A stretch of DNA of 64,000 nt, from assembly GCA_963797175.1 (NCBI GenBank), contig CAWCOL010000005.1:310001-374000 (forward strand), read 5' to 3'. Below, piece after piece: positions 7,825 to 16,130 of the stretch (position 1 is its first letter; each line of letters opens with the position of its first letter). This stretch comes from DATLLN01 sp963797175. Its GTDB lineage: Bacteria > Actinomycetota > Thermoleophilia > Gaiellales > JAICJC01. The notes under the pieces are model-generated. The model made no database searches and was not told the DNA's origin. It saw only the letters and a list, made by a program, of their open reading frames with translations. Made by a program: the position numbers and the translations under genes.

Positions 7825-8751
7825 TCACTCCTTGCCCGGCAGGAAGTCCTTGAGGGCCGGGTTCTTGATCTCCAGCTCCCGCAGCGCGCGCGTCTCGATC
7901 TGCCGCACCCGCTCGCGGGTGACGCCGATCTCGGTGCCGACCTGCTCCAGCGTCGCCGGGTCGCGGTCGCCCAGGCCGAACCGCGCCTCGATCACGCGGC
8001 GCGTCCGCTCGTTGAGCGCGTCAAGCGCCTCCTCGAGCTGCTGGCGGCGCTCCTGACCGGCCACCTGGTCGTCGGGGCGCATCGCGTTCACGTCCTCGAC
8101 CATGTCCGCGAAGAGCGACTCGCCGTCGCCGACGGGCGCCTCCAGCGAGACGGGATCCTGGGTCATCCGCTGGAGCTCGACCACCCGCTCGACGGGCAGC
8201 TCCAGCTCGGCGGCCAGCTCGCTCGGCAGCGGGTCGCGGCCCAGCGACTGGGTCAGCTTGCGGTTCGCCCGGTGAAGCTTCTTGACGACGTCCAGCACGT
8301 GCAGCGGCAGCCGGATCGTGCGGCCCTGGTCGGCGATCGCACGTGACATCGACTGGCGGATCCACCAGGTCGCGTACGTGGAGAGCTTGTAGCCGCGCCG
8401 GTAGTCGAACTTCTCGACGGCGCGCATCAGCCCCAGGTTGCCCTCCTGGATGAGGTCGAGCAGCGGGACGCCCGACGCCGAGTAGGCGCGGGCCATGCTG
8501 ATCACCAGGCGCAGGTTGCACTCGACCAGCCGCCGCTTGGCGGCCTCGTCGCCGAGATCCTTGCGCCGGGCCAGGTCGAGCTCCTCCGCGTGCGTCAGCA
8601 GGGCGCCGTCGCCGATCTGCCGGACGTAGGTGTGCAGCAGGTCGATGGCGGGCGCAGACGCCTCTCGCAGGTCGAGCTCGTCCTCGGCGCTGACCTCCTC
8701 GGCCGGCGTCTCCTCGTTCTCGGTCGCGTTGTCGCTGTTGTCGGTGCTCAC
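7825..8751 (-). CDS. RNA polymerase sigma-70 factor (group 1/2)
   Basis: 308 aa. An acidic N-terminal stretch (1-35) replaces region 1.1. Then come region 1.2 (DLLHTYVRQIG), region 2 with DLIQEGNLGLMRAVEKFDYRRGYK and STYATWWIRQSMSRAIADQG (-10 recognition and melting), region 3, and region 4 with the helix-turn-helix LEQVGTEIGVTRERVRQIE. The length fits a short RpoD/SigA or a SigB/HrdB-like group 2 factor. The region 2.4 sequence is close to primary sigma factors, so TANNNT -10 elements are expected. GTG start with AGAGGG upstream. Confidence 0.9.
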   Translation of the reverse strand: MSTDNSDNATENEETPAEEVSAEDELDLREASAPAIDLLHTYVRQIGDGALLTHAEELDLARRKDLGDEAAKRRLVECNLRLVISMARAYSASGVPLLDLIQEGNLGLMRAVEKFDYRRGYKLSTYATWWIRQSMSRAIADQGRTIRLPLHVLDVVKKLHRANRKLTQSLGRDPLPSELAAELELPVERVVELQRMTQDPVSLEAPVGDGESLFADMVEDVNAMRPDDQVAGQERRQQLEEALDALNERTRRVIEARFGLGDRDPATLEQVGTEIGVTRERVRQIETRALRELEIKNPALKDFLPGKE

Positions 8752-8938
8752 TGACCCTCTGTCCTGAAAGGATTGGCGGGAAGGAGCAATCTGCCGCCCC
8801 GCTCATAGAATCGGCGGAACCTCACTCGCTCTTGAGCGGATTCGGGGTTGGGGCGACCGGATCTGCTTGCGATCCGTCGCATGTGGATTAGCGCTGCCGG
8901 GGGATGATCTGGCCGCGGAGCCCGGCGATTATCGGATC

Positions 8939-9367
8939 ATGCTTCCGGGTCACGCTCTTCCAATCACCGCCCGCCGGGTCACCGGGCCCGACGCGGTGCG
9001 GCTTGCCGGCGCCTGCGGCCACGTCCTCATCCCCTCGCAGCCGGCCGCCTCCGGGTACCGCTACATCGACCTCGGATCGGACTCGGCCCCGTTCTACGTG
9101 CGGCGGTTCGGGCTGGGCGACCGCACCGCAGCGGTCTGCCTGCGCGCGCCCGTCGAGCGCAGCAGCGGCGGGGACGCCGAGCGGGGCGCCGCGGCCGTGG
9201 CGGCGTGTGAGCTGACGATCGGCGCCCGCCGGATCGCCTGGGAGAACCTGCTCGGCTTCGACGTCGAGCGCGGTGAGTCGGCGCTGCTCGCACAGCGGGC
9301 GATGGACGCGGTCGCGCAGCTGGACACGCTCGAGCCGGCCGACTGCCCGCTCTGCGCAGGCGGCTAG
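8939..9367 (+). CDS. Hypothetical protein with C-terminal CPLC
   Basis: 142 aa if started at ATG 8939 (MLPGHALPITARR); the frame is open back to a TTG at 8867. No family recognised. The middle (YRYIDLGSDSAPFYVRRFGL) looks beta-rich, and the end has an alpha segment followed by DCPLCAGG, a possible half metal site. No hydrophobic span. It ends overlapping the convergent repeat-protein gene by 4 nt. GC-rich third positions support coding. Confidence 0.5.
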   Translation: MLPGHALPITARRVTGPDAVRLAGACGHVLIPSQPAASGYRYIDLGSDSAPFYVRRFGLGDRTAAVCLRAPVERSSGGDAERGAAAVAACELTIGARRIAWENLLGFDVERGESALLAQRAMDAVAQLDTLEPADCPLCAGG

Positions 9368-10050
9368 ACCCCGAGGCGCCCCTCGGGCGAAACCGCGACA
9401 CCCTGTCCCTCGAGCCGCCCGCGGATCAGGAACTGGAACGTCGACCAGGCCCCGCGGCGGGCGTCGAACATCCGGTACACCTGCCACTCCGTCAGCATCG
9501 TCGCGTCGCCGCGCCGGGCCTGGGCCCAGTCCGCGAACTTGGGCAGGCGGCCGATCCGGACCGCCAGGTCGGCGCCCTGGGTGATGGCGCGCTCCAACCG
9601 CTCCTCCCCCACCGGCACGTCGAACCCGGCCTCCTTGAGGGCGTTGTTGAGCGAGCCGAACGTGTGCCAATAAAGCGACTTGGACGGCATCGCGCCCTTG
9701 CGCGCCTCGATGTCCTTGGCCGTCGGCACGCGGCCCAGGTCGTCGCCCAGGTCGCGCAGCAGCCGCAGCAGCTCCTCGCGCGTGGCGAACCTGCGCGGCA
9801 CCAGCCCGGCCAGGCGCTTCGCCCGGTTCCACGACTGGAAATGCTCGATCACGGTCTGCGGGTGCACGGTCGTCCGCGGGTCGGCCTCGAACTCGCGCAT
9901 GGTCGGGCTGCGGCCCAGCCGGTCGGCGCACGCCTTGAGCTCGTCGAGGATCTGCTCGTCGGAGTAGCGCTTGCGCATTCCGGCCTGGAACGCCTCGAGC
10001 TGCTGGCGATCGATACCCTCGATCGCCTGGTACACGGTCTTCCGCCTCAT
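9364..10050 (-). CDS. Homing-endonuclease-associated repeat protein
   Basis: 228 aa from ATG 10050 (MRRKTVYQAIEG). It contains at least two and probably three copies of the HNH/homing-endonuclease-associated repeat: residues about 28-84 (SDEQILDELKACADRLGRSP, then FQSWNRAKRLAGL), 90-145 (LGDDLGRVPTAKDIE, then FGSLNNALKEAGF) and a diverged third at 150-215 (IGRLPKFADW). These repeats bind DNA next to nuclease domains, but no nuclease motif is present here. A stand-alone DNA-binding regulator is the most likely role; this is inference. The gene is divergent from the small ORF-murT-gatD group. Confidence 0.7.
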   Translation of the reverse strand: MRRKTVYQAIEGIDRQQLEAFQAGMRKRYSDEQILDELKACADRLGRSPTMREFEADPRTTVHPQTVIEHFQSWNRAKRLAGLVPRRFATREELLRLLRDLGDDLGRVPTAKDIEARKGAMPSKSLYWHTFGSLNNALKEAGFDVPVGEERLERAITQGADLAVRIGRLPKFADWAQARRGDATMLTEWQVYRMFDARRGAWSTFQFLIRGRLEGQGVAVSPEGRLGV

Positions 10051-10201
10051 CCCTGGCTCTTCCGCTCGATGCTCCGACGGGCTCCCGTCAGATCGGACAA
10101 TCGACGAGCATAGCAAACTGACAGGACTGTGCAATCTTGGGTGGATCGTCTGCGCAACCGGTCAAGTGGGCGGTGTCGAAGGCACCTCGCGAAGCGGGTA
10201 G

Positions 10202-10207
10202 TAGGAT
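10202..10207 (+). promoter_or_regulatory. -10 element, leaderless type (murT group)
   Basis: TAGGAT lies 8 nt before ATG 10216, with no Shine-Dalgarno sequence between. It would drive the small ORF, murT and gatD. Confidence 0.5.
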
Positions 10208-10215
10208 ACGGCGCG

Positions 10216-10428
10216 ATGACCACGCACCCCCGGGAACGCACCGATGAGCGCTTCTGCCTAATGGTGGAGACGGCCGACCGCATGCGCGGCCGGGCCTGGC
10301 AGGCGTACCTTGACAGCACCCGCTCCGCGGACAGCTATGCCGAGGCCGAACCGGATGCGTGGAGCCGGCTCCAGGAGCGGCTGGCGGAGATCGACGAGGA
10401 GCTGCTCCACGTCCTCTCGGCCGGGTGA
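10216..10428 (+). CDS. Small conserved-looking protein before murT
   Basis: 70 aa, MTTHPRERTDERFCLMVETA and onward, mostly charged helix with a C-terminal EEGL-like acidic helix (LAEIDEELLHVLSAG). No known family. Its TGA overlaps the GTG of murT in the GTGA pattern, so it is translationally coupled to the MurT/GatD amidotransferase. It could be a subunit or regulator of that complex, but there is no motif to support this. Confidence 0.6.
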   Translation: MTTHPRERTDERFCLMVETADRMRGRAWQAYLDSTRSADSYAEAEPDAWSRLQERLAEIDEELLHVLSAG

Positions 10429-11777
10429 TCTTCCCGGCCAAGGTCGCGCTGGCGCGGGCGGCGGCCGCGGCCTCGCGCCGCACCCGCTCGGGCGGCGGCA
10501 CCTCGCTGCCGGGCAAGCTGCTGTTGGGGCTCGCGCCCGACGCGCTGGAGCGCCTGGCGGCACCGCTCGCCGCGACCTGCGTGATCTCGGCCACCAACGG
10601 CAAGACGACGACGGCGAAGATGACGGCGTCGATCCTGGCCCCGGCAAACCCGCTCTGCCGCAACGCGGCCGGGGCGAACCTCGCATCCGGCATCGCGTCC
10701 AGCCTGCTGACCGCGCGGCAGGGTGACCTGGGCCTGTTCGAGGTGGACGAGGCCGCGCTGGAGGAGGTCGCGGGCGCCCTCGCCGTGGACGCGCTGGTGC
10801 TGGGCAACCTGTTCCGCGACCAGCTCGACCGCTACGGCGAGCTGGAGCTGGTCGGTGAGCGCTGGCGGCGGGTCGTCGCCGGCCTGCCGGAGACGACCAC
10901 CGTCGCCTTCAACACCGACGACCCGCTGGTCAGCGACGTCGCGTCCGGCCACCCCGGCGCCGCCGGCTTCGGCATCGAGGACACCGCCCTCGCCCGGGGC
11001 TCGATGCAGCACGCCTCGGACTCCAAGTGGTGCGCCCGCTGCGGCACCCGCTACGTCTACGACGCCGTCTTCCTGGGCCATCTCGGCCACTGGCGCTGCC
11101 CGGCCTGCGGCTGGGCCCGCCCCCGGCCCGCCGTGCGGGCGCTGGACGTGCGAGCGGCGGGGCTCGCAGCCGCCGAGTTCTACCTGGACACGCCGATGGG
11201 CGGCGCCGACGTCCGCCTCCCCGTGGCCGGCCTCTACAACGTCTACAACGCGCTGGCGGCCGCGACGGGCGCGCTCGCCCTGGGCATCGCAGTCAGCGAC
11301 GTCGCCGCCGGCCTCGAGCGGTTCTCGGCCGCCTTCGGCCGCGGCGAGCGGATCGAGTTGGACGGCCGCGCCGGTCTCGTGCTGCTGATCAAGAACCCGG
11401 CGGGCGCCAACGAGGTGCTGCGCACGCTGACCGAAGATCCCGAGCCGAAGACCCTGCTGGTCGCGCTCAACGACCGTATCGCCGACGGGCGCGACGTCTC
11501 CTGGATCTGGGACGTGGACTTCGAGGAGCTGGCGGGCCGCGTCGAGCGCGTCGTCACGGCCGGCACCCGGGCCGCCGAGATGGCGATGCGGCTGAAGTAC
11601 GCCGGCGTCGAGGCAGACCGGATCGTGGTCGAGCCGGGCATCGCCCGGGCGCTCGACGCCGCGCGCGACGCCGCCGACGGCCCGCTCTACCTGCTCCCCA
11701 CCTACACGGCGATGCTCGAGCTGCGCCGGGTGCTGGCCGACCAGGGCCTGGTGCGCCCGTTCTGGGAGGCGGCATGA
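10425..11777 (+). CDS. murT: Lipid II isoglutaminyl synthase, MurT subunit
   Basis: 450 aa from GTG. Mur-ligase fold: ATP loop SATNGKTTTAKM at residues 55-66; central domain with a zinc ribbon, CARCG near 202 and CPACG near 225, typical of MurT; then the DUF1727 C-terminal domain (NPAGANEVLRTL, YLLPTYTAMLELR). MurT activates the D-glutamate carboxylate of lipid II with ATP and GatD supplies ammonia, giving D-isoglutamine in the peptidoglycan stem. It overlaps gatD by 4 nt (ATGA). Length is normal for the family. Confidence 0.95.
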   Translation: MIFPAKVALARAAAAASRRTRSGGGTSLPGKLLLGLAPDALERLAAPLAATCVISATNGKTTTAKMTASILAPANPLCRNAAGANLASGIASSLLTARQGDLGLFEVDEAALEEVAGALAVDALVLGNLFRDQLDRYGELELVGERWRRVVAGLPETTTVAFNTDDPLVSDVASGHPGAAGFGIEDTALARGSMQHASDSKWCARCGTRYVYDAVFLGHLGHWRCPACGWARPRPAVRALDVRAAGLAAAEFYLDTPMGGADVRLPVAGLYNVYNALAAATGALALGIAVSDVAAGLERFSAAFGRGERIELDGRAGLVLLIKNPAGANEVLRTLTEDPEPKTLLVALNDRIADGRDVSWIWDVDFEELAGRVERVVTAGTRAAEMAMRLKYAGVEADRIVVEPGIARALDAARDAADGPLYLLPTYTAMLELRRVLADQGLVRPFWEAA

Positions 11778-12493
11778 GGATCACGCTCGGCCACCTCTAC
11801 CCGGAGCATCTCAACATCTACGCCGACCGCGGCAACATCGCGGTGCTCCGCCGCCGCTGTGCCTGGCGCGGGATCGAGTGTGACGTGGCCGAGTGCGGCC
11901 CCGGCGACCCCACGCCGTCCGCCGACCTCTACTACCTGGGCGGCGGCCAGGACCGCGACCAGCGGCTGATCGCCGACGACCTTGCGGGGCGGGCGGGCGA
12001 CCTGCGCGCGGCGGTGGCCGACGGCGCCGGCGTGCTGGCGGTCTGCGGCGGCTACCAGCTGCTCGGCCACCGCTACCGCGGCCACCAGGGCGACGAGATG
12101 CCCGGCATCGGGCTGGTCGATCTCACCACCGAGGCCGGGACGCGCCGCATGATCGGCAACGTCGTGCTGCGCTGCGAGCTGGAGCCCGGACAGGAGCGCA
12201 CGCTGGTCGGGTTCGAGAACCACGCCGGCCGCACCTGGCTCGGCCCCGGGGTGGCACCGCTCGGCACCGTCCTTGCCGGCAACGGCAACAACGGCGAGGA
12301 CGGCGGCGAGGGCGTCCACGACGGCACGGTGATCGGCACCTACGTGCACGGGCCGCTCCTGCCCAAGAACCCGTGGCTGGCCGACTGGCTGATCGCGGCC
12401 GCGCTGCGCCGCCAGGGCCTCCCGGACGACCTGGCGCCGCTCGACGACGCGCTGGAGCTCGAGGCCCACCGCGTCGCCGAGATGCTCCGCTAG
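11774..12493 (+). CDS. gatD: Lipid II isoglutaminyl synthase, GatD subunit
   Basis: 239 aa. Class I glutamine amidotransferase of the cobyric-acid-synthase type: nucleophile Cys91 in AVCGGYQLLG and His192 in GTYVHGPLLPKNP. It hydrolyses glutamine and channels ammonia to MurT. ATG overlaps the murT stop. The 3' end overlaps the convergent ATPase gene by 4 nt. Confidence 0.95.
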   Translation: MRITLGHLYPEHLNIYADRGNIAVLRRRCAWRGIECDVAECGPGDPTPSADLYYLGGGQDRDQRLIADDLAGRAGDLRAAVADGAGVLAVCGGYQLLGHRYRGHQGDEMPGIGLVDLTTEAGTRRMIGNVVLRCELEPGQERTLVGFENHAGRTWLGPGVAPLGTVLAGNGNNGEDGGEGVHDGTVIGTYVHGPLLPKNPWLADWLIAAALRRQGLPDDLAPLDDALELEAHRVAEMLR

Positions 12494-13227
12494 CCGTCCT
12501 CCGCCTCCAGCAGGTGGTGAAGCATCCGCCCGGGGTCGGCCAGGAAGTCGCGGTAGAGGCCGACCAGCGCCAGATCGTCGTACGCAGTCTCCCGGTAGCC
12601 GTCCTCGCTCAGCTCGTAGATCGCGGCGCCGGGCAGCGCGAGGAGGATCGGCGAGTGGGTCGCCACGATCCACTGCGCTCCCTGCTCGGCCAGGTCGTGC
12701 ATGCGCAGCAGCAGGACGAGCTGGTTCTGCGGCGAGAGCGCCGCCTCGGGCTCGTCCAGCAGGTAGAGCCCGTTCATGTGCAGACGGTTCAGCGCCACCG
12801 CCAGGAACGACTCGCCGTGCGATTGCTCGTGCAGCCCGACGTCGCCGTAGCCGCGCTGGCCGATCTCGTCCAGGTTCGACGCGACGTTGTAGAAGCTCTC
12901 GGCGCGCAGGAAGAAGTCGGTCACGGGCCGGCGGCCGGAGCGGATCAGCGTGATGTGGCTGTGCAGCTCGGACTCGCTGGGACGGGTCTGGAAGTGGAAG
13001 TTGCGTCCCCCACCCTCCGCGTTCATCCCGGCGGCGACGGCGATCGCCTCCAGCAGCGTGGACTTGCCGGAGCCGTTCTCGCCCACCAGGAACGTGCAGC
13101 GCGGGTGCAGCCGCAGCTCGTCGAGCTTCGCCACCGCCGGCATCGCGAACGGGTAGACGGTGCGGTCGCGCACGTACGTCCAGCTCATCCGGACGGCCTT
13201 GATGAAGGGCTCGGCCTGCGCGCTCAT
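12490..13227 (-). CDS. AAA family ATPase, ABC/RecF-like
   Basis: 245 aa. Walker A GENGSGKST near residue 50, an SHGES signature-like motif near 140, Walker B LYLLDEPEAALS near 155, and the switch His in VATHSPILL. This is the compact AAA_21/OLD-like ATPase used by stand-alone proteins that resemble the YbbL/SMC head. The substrate is unknown. ATG overlaps the TGA of the nudix gene (ATGA), and the order hflX-dut-nudix-ATPase with 4-nt overlaps suggests one transcript devoted partly to nucleotide housekeeping. Confidence 0.8.
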   Translation of the reverse strand: MSAQAEPFIKAVRMSWTYVRDRTVYPFAMPAVAKLDELRLHPRCTFLVGENGSGKSTLLEAIAVAAGMNAEGGGRNFHFQTRPSESELHSHITLIRSGRRPVTDFFLRAESFYNVASNLDEIGQRGYGDVGLHEQSHGESFLAVALNRLHMNGLYLLDEPEAALSPQNQLVLLLRMHDLAEQGAQWIVATHSPILLALPGAAIYELSEDGYRETAYDDLALVGLYRDFLADPGRMLHHLLEAEDG

Positions 13228-13679
13228 CGCGCCCAGAGGCTGCCCAGGTGCACGAACGGGTCGCCGGGCTGCCAGCGGGCCAGGAAGCGGTGGATCGGCG
13301 GGTGCACGGCGACCGACTCGATCTCCGTCGTGCCCAGCATGCGGTGCCCGCGCACCGTCGCGTCCTCCGAGGTGACCGCGGCGAACGCGCCGTCCTCGAC
13401 GATGCCGTGAAAGATGATGTGCACGACGTGCTTTCGAGGCAGCCTGTCGGCCGGAGAGATCGACTCGGCGATCGCGATCGGCCCGTCCAGCCGGACGTCC
13501 GCCAGCCCGCACTCCTCGGCCAGCTCGCGGCGCAGGGCCTGCTCCATCGTCTCGCCCGGCTCCACCCCGCCCCCCGGCAGCAGCCAGTAGGACGTCCCCC
13601 GCTTCTCCTGCCTGCACAGCAGCACCGTGTCCCCGCGCCGGAGCAGCGCGGCGACGCGGATGCGGGGCGCATCGCTCAC
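13224..13679 (-). CDS. Nudix hydrolase
   Basis: 151 aa. Nudix box GGGVEPGETMEQALRRELAE followed by ECG at residues 36-58, matching Gx5Ex7REUxEExGU. The start MSDAPRIRVAALLRRGDTVLL fits the MutT-like fold, and the tail contains a HIIFHG strand. The substrate (nucleoside diphosphate derivative) cannot be predicted. Overlaps dut (stop over start, 4 nt), a sensible partner in nucleotide sanitation. Confidence 0.85.
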   Translation of the reverse strand: MSDAPRIRVAALLRRGDTVLLCRQEKRGTSYWLLPGGGVEPGETMEQALRRELAEECGLADVRLDGPIAIAESISPADRLPRKHVVHIIFHGIVEDGAFAAVTSEDATVRGHRMLGTTEIESVAVHPPIHRFLARWQPGDPFVHLGSLWAR

Positions 13680-14122
13680 CGGCGGCCGACCGCCGACGAT
13701 CCGAAGCCGCGCTCCGCACGCTCGCTGGGTGGTAGCTCGTCCACCTCGAGCAGCTCGAGCGCCGGCACGGCCACCACCACCAGCTGGGCGATACGGTCGC
13801 CCACCTCGACCGCAAACGGCTGCTCGCGGTCGGTGTTCAGCAGCACCACCTTCAGCTCGCCGCGGTAGCCGCTGTCGATCAGCCCGGGCGAGTTGACGAC
13901 GGTGATGCCGTGGCGCGCGGCCAGGCCCGAGCGGGGCTGGACGAGGCCGGCGTGCCCGGGCGGAACGGCGACGGCAAGGCCGGTGGCGACCGTCCGCCGC
14001 TCGCCCGGTTCGAGCTCGAAGGCCTCGACGCTGGCCAGGTCGAGGCCCGCGTCGCCGGCGTACGGTGCGCTCGGCACCACCGCGTCCGGGTGCAACCGGT
14101 GCACGGCCAGGCTCAGACTCAT
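13676..14122 (-). CDS. dut: dUTP diphosphatase
   Basis: 148 aa, typical trimeric dUTPase length. All five motifs are visible: AGDAGLDL, PRSGLAARHG, NSPGLIDSGYRGE, GDRIAQLVV and RGFGSS at the C-terminus. Converts dUTP to dUMP plus pyrophosphate, preventing uracil incorporation and feeding thymidylate synthesis. ATG overlaps the hflX stop by 4 nt. Confidence 0.95.
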   Translation of the reverse strand: MSLSLAVHRLHPDAVVPSAPYAGDAGLDLASVEAFELEPGERRTVATGLAVAVPPGHAGLVQPRSGLAARHGITVVNSPGLIDSGYRGELKVVLLNTDREQPFAVEVGDRIAQLVVVAVPALELLEVDELPPSERAERGFGSSAVGRR

Positions 14123-15399
14123 GCGCCGTCCGCGCGGTAGTCCCGGAACCGCTCGACGAGCCGCTGCGGCAGCCGGGCGGAGACCAGCACCCCCTCGGCC
14201 GAGTCCTCGCGGGAGGTGATCGGCGCCCCCGTCTCGTAGAGGGCGGACAGCTCGCCGCCGCGGTCGTGCGGCAGCAGCAGACGCACGTCCACGAAGCGAT
14301 CGGCGAAGAACTCGGCGACGCGCGTCTTCAGGTCGTCGAGGCCCTCGCCGGTCAGTGCCGAGACCTGCACCGCCTCGGGGAAGCGGTTGCGGAGGCGGCG
14401 CCGGGCGACCTCGTCGATGCGGTCGATCTTGTTCAGCACCAGCAGCTGGGGGATCTCCAGCGCGTCGATGTCCTCCAGCACCGCGCGGACACTGGCGAGC
14501 TGCCCGAGCAGCGCCTCCTCGCCGGCGGCGGCGTCGGCCACGAGCAGCAGCAGGTCGCCGGCCAGGGTCTCCTCCAGCGTCGCCGCGAACGCCTCCACCA
14601 GGCCGTGCGGCAGCTTGCGGATGAAGCCGACCGTGTCGGTCACCAGGTAGCTGCGGCCGCCCTCGCGGAAGGCCCTGGTGGTCGGGTCGAGCGTCTCGAA
14701 CAGGCGGTCGTCCACGCTGACGGTGGCGCCGGTGAGGGTGTTCAGCAGCGTCGACTTGCCGACGTTGGTGTACCCGGCCAGGCTGACGGTCGGCGTCTCG
14801 TTGCGGCCCCGCTCGCTGCGCATCACCTGGCGGCGGGCGGCGACGTCACGCAGCCTCGCCCGGATCAGCGAGACGCGGCGCCGTGCCATCCGCCGGTCGG
14901 ACTCGAGCTGGGTCTCGCCGGGGCCCCTGGTGCCGATGCCGCCGCCCAGGCGCTCGAGGTGCTTCCACATGCCGCGCATGCGCTGGAGGTTGTACTCGAG
15001 CTGGGCCAGCTCGACCTGGAGCTTGCCCTCCGCGGTGTGGGCATGCTGGGCGAAGATGTCGAGGATGACGGAGGTGCGGTCGACGACGCGCGACTGGAGC
15101 TCGTCCTCCAGCCGCCGCTGCTGGCGCGGCGAGAGCTCGTCGTCGCAGACGATCACCTCGGCATCGCACGCGCCGGCCAGCTGCTTCAGCTCGTCCAGCT
15201 TGCCCGAGCCGAGGTAGGTGACGGGATGCGGCGACGTGCGGTGCTGGGTCAGCGTCGCGACCGTCTCCACTCCTGCGGTGCGCAGCAGCTCCTCCATCTC
15301 CGCGAGCAGCTCGGCGCCGTCCTCCCCCTGCGGCAGGCTGGCGATGATGACGGCGCGCTCGGGGGCGTCCGTGGTGGTTCCCTGGGCATCTGCGGCCAT
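14119..15399 (-). CDS. hflX: Ribosome-associated GTPase HflX
   Basis: 426 aa. The HflX N-terminal domain includes LTQHRTSPHPVTYLGSGKLDE, then the coiled linker with GGGIGTRGPGETQLE. The GTPase domain follows with G1 GYTNVGKST near 206, DTVGFIRKLPH and NKID. HflX splits stalled ribosomes under stress. The start at 15399 is preferred because a TATACT hexamer sits 6 nt upstream; the frame extends further but is not protein-like. First gene of hflX-dut-nudix-ATPase. Confidence 0.93.
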   Translation of the reverse strand: MAADAQGTTTDAPERAVIIASLPQGEDGAELLAEMEELLRTAGVETVATLTQHRTSPHPVTYLGSGKLDELKQLAGACDAEVIVCDDELSPRQQRRLEDELQSRVVDRTSVILDIFAQHAHTAEGKLQVELAQLEYNLQRMRGMWKHLERLGGGIGTRGPGETQLESDRRMARRRVSLIRARLRDVAARRQVMRSERGRNETPTVSLAGYTNVGKSTLLNTLTGATVSVDDRLFETLDPTTRAFREGGRSYLVTDTVGFIRKLPHGLVEAFAATLEETLAGDLLLLVADAAAGEEALLGQLASVRAVLEDIDALEIPQLLVLNKIDRIDEVARRRLRNRFPEAVQVSALTGEGLDDLKTRVAEFFADRFVDVRLLLPHDRGGELSALYETGAPITSREDSAEGVLVSARLPQRLVERFRDYRADGA

Positions 15400-15405
15400 C
15401 CGGTC

Positions 15406-15411
15406 AGTATA
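15406..15411 (-). promoter_or_regulatory. hflX: -10 element, leaderless type (hflX)
   Basis: TATACT on the minus strand, 6 nt before the ATG. No Shine-Dalgarno sequence fits between them. Confidence 0.65.
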
Positions 15412-15445
15412 GGAGGGTGCCGTCACGACCACCGGGCGTCGTGAG

Positions 15446-16123
15446 ATGGTGACGGCGGTGCAGGCGCAGCCCTTCTTCCGCCAGGACGACGCCGCGGGCG
15501 CGCTGGTGATCGCAACGGTCGTCGCCGCCGTTGCGGCCGAGTGGGCCGTGACGCTGCGCGAGCGGCGCGCCAGCGACCGGCGTGGCCTGGCCGCGCAGGC
15601 GGCGGGCACCCTGCGTGAGGTCACGCTGCTGCGTACGGGCGAGCGCCGCGACGAGGACGAGCGCACCAAGTGGATCCTGGTCGCGGGGTTGCTCGGCGGC
15701 CTCGTGCTGGCCGTTGTCGCCCAGCGGTCGCTCCCGGGGGCGGCGATGCCCTCCACCGGCTGGCCGCCGACGCTGCTCGGTGTCGTGCTGATCTGGGTGG
15801 GCACGGGGCTGCGCTGCTGGGCCATCTGGTCGCTCGGCACCTTCTTCCGCCGCGACATCCAGGTCGCGGCCGCCCAGACCGTCGTCCGCTCCGGGCCGTA
15901 TGCGGCGATCCGCCATCCCGCCTATGCCGGCAACCTCCTGATGGCGGCCGGGCTGGCGCTGCTCTTCGCCAACTGGGTCAGCCTGGTGGCGATGGTCGGC
16001 CTGACGTTCGCCGGGCTGCTGCCGCGGATCCGGGCCGAGGATGCGCTGCTGGCCGACCGGCTGGGCGAGCCGTACCGCCGCTATGCGGCGACGACCGCCC
16101 GGCTCGTCCCCGGCGTCTGGTGA
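15446..16123 (+). CDS. ICMT/PEMT-family membrane methyltransferase
   Basis: 225 aa. Helices at about 20-35, 78-95 and 105-125, then the motif RSGPYAAIRHPAYAGNLL near 150 and a closing hydrophobic hairpin plus EDALLADRLGEPYRRYAATT. GPYxxIRHPxYxG is the SAM-binding signature of isoprenylcysteine carboxyl methyltransferase and phospholipid methyltransferase (PEMT) relatives. The acceptor is unknown. The about 50-aa N-terminal extension is basic. Divergent from hflX. Confidence 0.8.
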   Translation: MVTAVQAQPFFRQDDAAGALVIATVVAAVAAEWAVTLRERRASDRRGLAAQAAGTLREVTLLRTGERRDEDERTKWILVAGLLGGLVLAVVAQRSLPGAAMPSTGWPPTLLGVVLIWVGTGLRCWAIWSLGTFFRRDIQVAAAQTVVRSGPYAAIRHPAYAGNLLMAAGLALLFANWVSLVAMVGLTFAGLLPRIRAEDALLADRLGEPYRRYAATTARLVPGVW

Positions 16124-16130
16124 CAGCCCG

